Assembly (NCBI GenBank): GCA_035388025.1
Contig: DAOOPA010000040.1
Location: forward strand, 1 to 7,965
Direction: 5' to 3'
DNA length: 7,965 nt
Source: JAAZMX01 sp035388025
GTDB taxonomy: Bacteria; Patescibacteriota; Patescibacteriia; UBA2196; GWA2-42-15
Below are positions 7,125 to 7,965 of the stretch, piece after piece (positions within the stretch are counted from its first letter, which is position 1; each line of letters opens with the position of its first letter). The notes below the pieces were generated by a model that was not told the DNA's origin, did no database searches, and saw nothing but the letters and a program-made list of their open reading frames with translations. A program made the translations under genes and the position numbers.

Positions 7125-7144
7125 ATTTGGCTAATATTAAATAA

Positions 7145-7285
7145 TTATACACTTAAACGAGCTTTTTTCTTGTTACGGCGCCTTTTTATCACCTTTTGTC
7201 CGTTTTTTGTAGACATACGAACCAAAAAACCATGGGTTTTTGCTCTTTTTCTTTTCTTCGGTTGATAGGTCCTTTTGGTGGCCAT
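7145..7285 (-). CDS. rpmH: Ribosomal protein bL34
   Basis: This encodes 46 aa of very basic protein beginning MATKRTYQPKKRKRAKTHG and continuing FLVRMSTKNGQKVIKRRRNK to a KKKARLSV end, the canonical bL34 layout (typical length 44-47). bL34 binds 23S rRNA in the large subunit. It is the first gene of the - strand operon, 42 bp downstream of a strong predicted promoter, and is divergent from dnaA as in many bacteria. No Shine-Dalgarno sequence is visible; a run of Cs (complement of GGGGG at 7293-7297) lies just upstream of the ATG. Confidence 0.98.
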   Translation of the reverse strand: MATKRTYQPKKRKRAKTHGFLVRMSTKNGQKVIKRRRNKKKARLSV

Positions 7286-7326
7286 AAAAATCGGGGGTAA
7301 TTAATTTTTAAAATAAATTTAATCTT

Positions 7327-7355
7327 ATAATATCATAAAAAAGATAATAAATCAA
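7327..7355 (-). promoter_or_regulatory. Extended -10 promoter of the rpmH operon
   Basis: Read on the - strand: -35 TTGATT (7350-7355, four of six consensus), a 17-bp spacer, then TGA-TATTAT with the -10 at 7327-7332 and the extended -10 TG at 7333-7334. The predicted start is near 7320, leaving a 5' leader of about 35 nt before the rpmH ATG. It sits inside the AT-rich part of the putative origin. Confidence 0.7.
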
Positions 7356-7402
7356 AGCGGTGTGATGTTTTTTCTTTGGTTTTTGTATTTTTTGATTATT
7401 TT

Positions 7403-7411
7403 TTATCAACA
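7403..7411 (+). promoter_or_regulatory. Near-match DnaA box (TTATCAACA)
   Basis: One mismatch to the TTATNCACA consensus. It starts 20 bp before the perfect box at 7423, in the same orientation and roughly two helical turns away, which supports cooperative binding. Weak on its own. Confidence 0.4.
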
Positions 7412-7422
7412 TATACACTATA

Positions 7423-7431
7423 TTATCCACA
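7423..7431 (+). promoter_or_regulatory. DnaA box (TTATCCACA)
   Basis: Exact match to the strongest DnaA-box sequence, on the + strand in the dnaA/rpmH intergenic region. Confidence 0.85.
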
Positions 7432-7462
7432 TTTTTTACACCTCACTCAAAAAAATGCCTTT

Positions 7463-7491
7463 TTGTGTATAAGCCATGGATGTGCTATTAT
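7463..7491 (+). promoter_or_regulatory. Predicted extended -10 promoter of dnaA
   Basis: The -10 is TATTAT (7486-7491) with TG one base upstream (7483-7484). The -35 candidate TTGTGT (7463-7468) is 17 bp away but matches only TTG of the consensus, so the extended -10 would carry most of the recognition. The predicted start near 7498 gives a leader of about 35 nt before the ATG at 7534. Confidence 0.55.
7464..7472 (-). promoter_or_regulatory. DnaA box (TTATACACA on the - strand)
   Basis: TGTGTATAA on the + strand is the reverse complement of TTATACACA, a perfect TTATNCACA match. It overlaps the -35 region of the predicted dnaA promoter, so binding of DnaA here could repress dnaA. Confidence 0.8.
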
Positions 7492-7533
7492 TTAATTGAA
7501 AAACTTAGAAAATAAATAATTTTTTTAACTATT

Positions 7534-7965
7534 ATGACAAAAGATGAGTTATGGCAGGCTGTTTTGGGAGAACTGGAATTAACCCTTTCCAAGGCTAATT
7601 TTGTAACTTGGTTTAAAAATACTTTTATCATTACCGAAGAGAATGATCAGGTAATTATTGGGGTTCCCAATCTTTTTACCCAAGCCTGGTTTGAAAAAAA
7701 ATATCATGACTTGATTATTAAGACCCTAAAAAAAATAACCAACAATCGAGTAAAAAGCATCATTTATAAAATAGAGGTTAAAAAAACAAACGAGCCGACG
7801 ATAGGAGAAAAAATAAAAATATCCCCAGAAAATGAGAAAAAAGAGCCGGATGACCTACTCTTGTCTAGTAATGATTTACATGGTTTGAACCCTAAATACA
7901 CTTTTGAAAAGTTTGTGGTGGGAAAGAACAACGAGTTGGCGCATGCGGCCGCCAAAGCGGTAAGC
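7534..7965 (+). CDS. dnaA: Chromosomal replication initiator DnaA, 3' partial
   Basis: The first 144 codons run in frame to the window edge. Residues 1-75 are the N-terminal oligomerisation/helicase-loading domain I (MTKDELWQAVLGELELTLSK, then FVTWFKNTFI and FTQAWFEKKY). Residues about 82-117 are the charged, poorly conserved domain II linker, short as in compact genomes. LNPKYTFEKFVVGKNNELAHAAA at 118-140 is the unmistakable opening of the AAA+ domain III. Walker A, Walker B and the DNA-binding domain IV lie beyond the window. DnaA-ATP binds TTATNCACA boxes and melts the origin. The start is the ATG at 7534; there is no Shine-Dalgarno sequence in the AT-rich leader. It is transcribed divergently from rpmH. 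Confidence 0.97.
   Translation, partial: MTKDELWQAVLGELELTLSKANFVTWFKNTFIITEENDQVIIGVPNLFTQAWFEKKYHDLIIKTLKKITNNRVKSIIYKIEVKKTNEPTIGEKIKISPENEKKEPDDLLLSSNDLHGLNPKYTFEKFVVGKNNELAHAAAKAVS

Larger units (their letters stand above)
7298..7472. other. oriC: Putative chromosomal replication origin (oriC)
   Basis: This is part of the 248-bp intergenic gap between divergent rpmH and dnaA. It combines a 55-bp stretch (7298-7352) with only three G/C bases, suited to strand unwinding, with two perfect DnaA boxes (7423-7431 and 7464-7472) and one single-mismatch box (7403-7411). Location next to dnaA is the commonest bacterial arrangement. The number of boxes is small, so this could be only the dnaA regulatory region, or part of a bipartite origin whose other half lies beyond dnaA. 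Confidence 0.6.

Noticed and set aside
7411..7442. Additional DnaA boxes (ATATACACT at 7411 and the TTTTACACC-type site near 7435)
   Set aside because: Each has two mismatches to TTATNCACA, which is expected by chance in such AT-rich sequence.
1..7965. Recoded TGA (as in Gracilibacteria/SR1)
   Set aside because: All genes translate fully with the standard bacterial code, tryptophans are TGG and no gene needs TGA read as an amino acid.

Overview
The window looks like an AT-rich chromosomal segment from an uncultivated Patescibacteria/CPR-type bacterium, probably of the Parcubacteria group. This assignment is an inference. It rests on the compact dnaA/rpmH/rnpA/yidD/yidC origin neighbourhood, very small single-domain proteins, a giant dockerin-containing surface protein with a C-terminal membrane anchor, and no recognisable Shine-Dalgarno sequence before the starts that could be inspected. 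All eight complete gene ends use TAA. Tryptophan is encoded by TGG and no gene needs a recoded TGA.

Region 1 (1-3998, + strand) is the 3' part of one very large secreted or surface gene whose 5' end lies outside the window. Reading from its N-terminal side, the protein has: an unassigned beta-rich region; a low-complexity Thr-Asn linker containing an exact 30-bp tandem duplication; a two-repeat dockerin-like calcium-binding module; a beta-propeller-like region with Asp-rich blade motifs; a short Cys-rich CGNG...GE.CD module; a right-handed parallel beta-helix; and a C-terminal transmembrane helix. A perfect 12-bp hairpin with a short T run follows it.

Region 2 (4154-5335, + strand) is a two-gene unit: a bactofilin (cytoskeletal/envelope scaffold) and a diacylglycerol-kinase-fold protein whose nucleotide-binding glycine motifs are both altered. 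It ends at a bidirectional hairpin terminator shared with the convergent operon.

Region 3 (7285 down to 5423, - strand) is a tight operon: rpmH, rnpA, yidD, yidC and a small PRC-barrel gene. The PRC-barrel gene overlaps the end of yidC by 17 bp and sits where many bacteria carry jag/khpB. A strong extended -10 promoter precedes rpmH.

Region 4 (7286-7965) is the divergent rpmH/dnaA intergenic region, a likely replication origin. It holds a 55-bp stretch with only three G/C bases, two perfect DnaA boxes and one near match, and a dnaA promoter whose -35 region overlaps a DnaA box. It is followed by the first 144 codons of dnaA, cut by the window end. Functionally, the right half couples replication initiation, tRNA processing, ribosome assembly and membrane-protein insertion. 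The left half is envelope and surface biology.
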